Shown in pieces: positions 5,849 to 6,121 of a DNA stretch of 6,121 nucleotides (the first letter of the stretch is position 1; each line of letters opens with the position of its first letter). The notes beneath the pieces are model-generated. The model saw only the letters and a program-made list of their open reading frames with translations. It was not told the origin of the DNA and did no database searches. The position numbers and the translations under genes were made by a program. Source of the DNA: Bryobacteraceae bacterium. Its GTDB lineage: Bacteria; Acidobacteriota; Terriglobia; Bryobacterales; Bryobacteraceae. The stretch spans positions 1 to 6,121 of the forward strand of contig JACMLA010000717.1 in assembly GCA_014379815.1 (NCBI GenBank). The letters run 5' to 3'.

Positions 5849-5868
5849 GCCGGACGCCCGCGTCCGGC
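5849..5868. terminator. Perfect 8-bp GC hairpin, possible terminator
   Basis: GCCGGACG (5849-5856), a CCCG loop, and CGTCCGGC (5861-5868) form a perfect eight-pair stem. Only TT follows, so it lacks the T-run of a classic intrinsic terminator. Position after the membrane-protein gene fits termination or mRNA 3' protection; part of a repeat element is an alternative. Confidence 0.35.
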
Positions 5869-5976
5869 TTCCGAGCCTTCGACGAAATCTGAAGAACGCC
5901 AGGGAGCCAACTGCAAAAAGCGAAGCTATTTCGGTGAATCGGTATCTCGCGGTTCGCCCTTTTTCATCCCCGCCAC

Positions 5977-5999
5977 TGCGAGACCCGAAGGGTCTCGTA
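5977..5999. repeat. Short perfect palindrome with GAA loop
   Basis: CGAGACCC (5979-5986), loop GAA, and GGGTCTCG (5990-5997) form an eight-pair stem, extended outward by one G-T and one T-A pair (5977-5999). No T-run follows. The compact shape resembles dispersed intergenic palindromes. Confidence 0.45.
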
Positions 6000-6099
6000 A
6001 TCCTGTTCACAAAATCTAAATGAACTTATCTACCCGCCTTTCAACGAAGTAGCGCTCCAAACCGGACCACGCCCGACAGCCTGCCGCGACACTCGTACC

Positions 6100-6105
6100 G
6101 GAAGG
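6100..6105 (+). promoter_or_regulatory. Ribosome binding site of the next gene
   Basis: GGAAGG lies nine bases before ATG 6115, separated by an A-rich spacer. This is the arrangement expected for translation start of a gene running off the window. Confidence 0.5.
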
Positions 6106-6114
6106 TTAAAAAAA

Positions 6115-6121
6115 ATGGCCA
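6115..6121 (+). CDS. Probable start of the next gene (two codons only)
   Basis: ATG GCC A at the window end follows a GGAAGG with nine-base spacing. Nothing can be said of the product. An open frame continuing beyond the window is needed to confirm it. Confidence 0.4.

Larger units (their letters stand above)
5758..6114. other. Non-coding stretch with several hairpins
   Basis: About 360 bases without a convincing gene on either strand. It holds a GC-rich block with hairpins at 5760-5790, 5800-5846 and 5849-5868, a palindrome at 5977-5999, and a T-rich patch at 5959-5964 facing an A-rich patch at 5915-5919. Frames read through it give only Arg/Pro/Ser-rich translations of the kind expected from GC-rich spacer. 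It probably holds the end of the transcript from the membrane-protein gene and the leader of the next gene. No tRNA was found. Confidence 0.5.

Noticed and set aside
5915..5964. Imperfect hairpin between AAAAAGCGAA and TTCGCCCTTTTT as a bidirectional terminator
   Set aside because: The stem needs a two-base bulge and a loop of nearly 30 bases, so it is not convincing.
5549..6019. Open frame of 156 codons on the + strand overlapping the membrane-protein gene
   Set aside because: Its translation is Arg/Pro/Ser-rich, runs through the hairpin-rich spacer, and lacks any domain, whereas the overlapping frame encodes clear membrane helices.

Overview
The window most likely comes from an acidobacterium of the Bryobacterales / Candidatus Solibacter type. 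The main reason is a C-terminal domain (about 4545-5240) that reads as the Solibacter-expanded TIGR03437 family. High GC in the housekeeping-like parts and a repeat-type c-type cytochrome behind a beta-barrel gene fit that. All convincing genes are on the + strand.

Layout. (1) 1-468: the 3' end of a gene whose product looks like an outer-membrane beta-barrel. (2) 465-1631: a secreted tetraheme c-type cytochrome made of four units, each with CxxCH followed by a WNHxxxM motif. Its ATG overlaps the barrel stop (ATGA), so the two are probably co-translated and may work together in electron transfer at the cell envelope. (3) 1606-3305: three small genes in lower-GC DNA that look like immunity proteins of polymorphic toxin systems: an Imm26-like protein, an unnamed protein with a DGNEIGGG motif, and an Imm11/Imm43-like protein. 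There is no intact toxin. The first starts inside the end of the cytochrome gene, the second overlaps the first by one base, and the third has its own strong ribosome binding site and a TTG start. (4) 3306-3638: short protein-like fragments, possibly toxin remnants, and a possible 50-residue ORF. (5) 3639-5243: a Tat-type secreted protein with an FGE-sulfatase (SUMF1/EgtB/PvdO) domain, joined in the same frame to a TIGR03437 domain but split by a TAA at 4473-4475. It is probably a broken gene. (6) 5428-5757: a small membrane protein with two transmembrane segments. (7) 5758-6114: non-coding DNA with several hairpins, ending in a ribosome binding site and ATG that probably open the next gene.

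The region reads as a respiratory/envelope operon into whose 3' end an immunity-gene island was placed, followed by a decayed secreted protein. The best leads are the four-repeat cytochrome with its barrel partner, the toxin-less immunity array, and the interrupted FGE-TIGR03437 fusion. Family names come from recognising motifs by eye; no database search was made.
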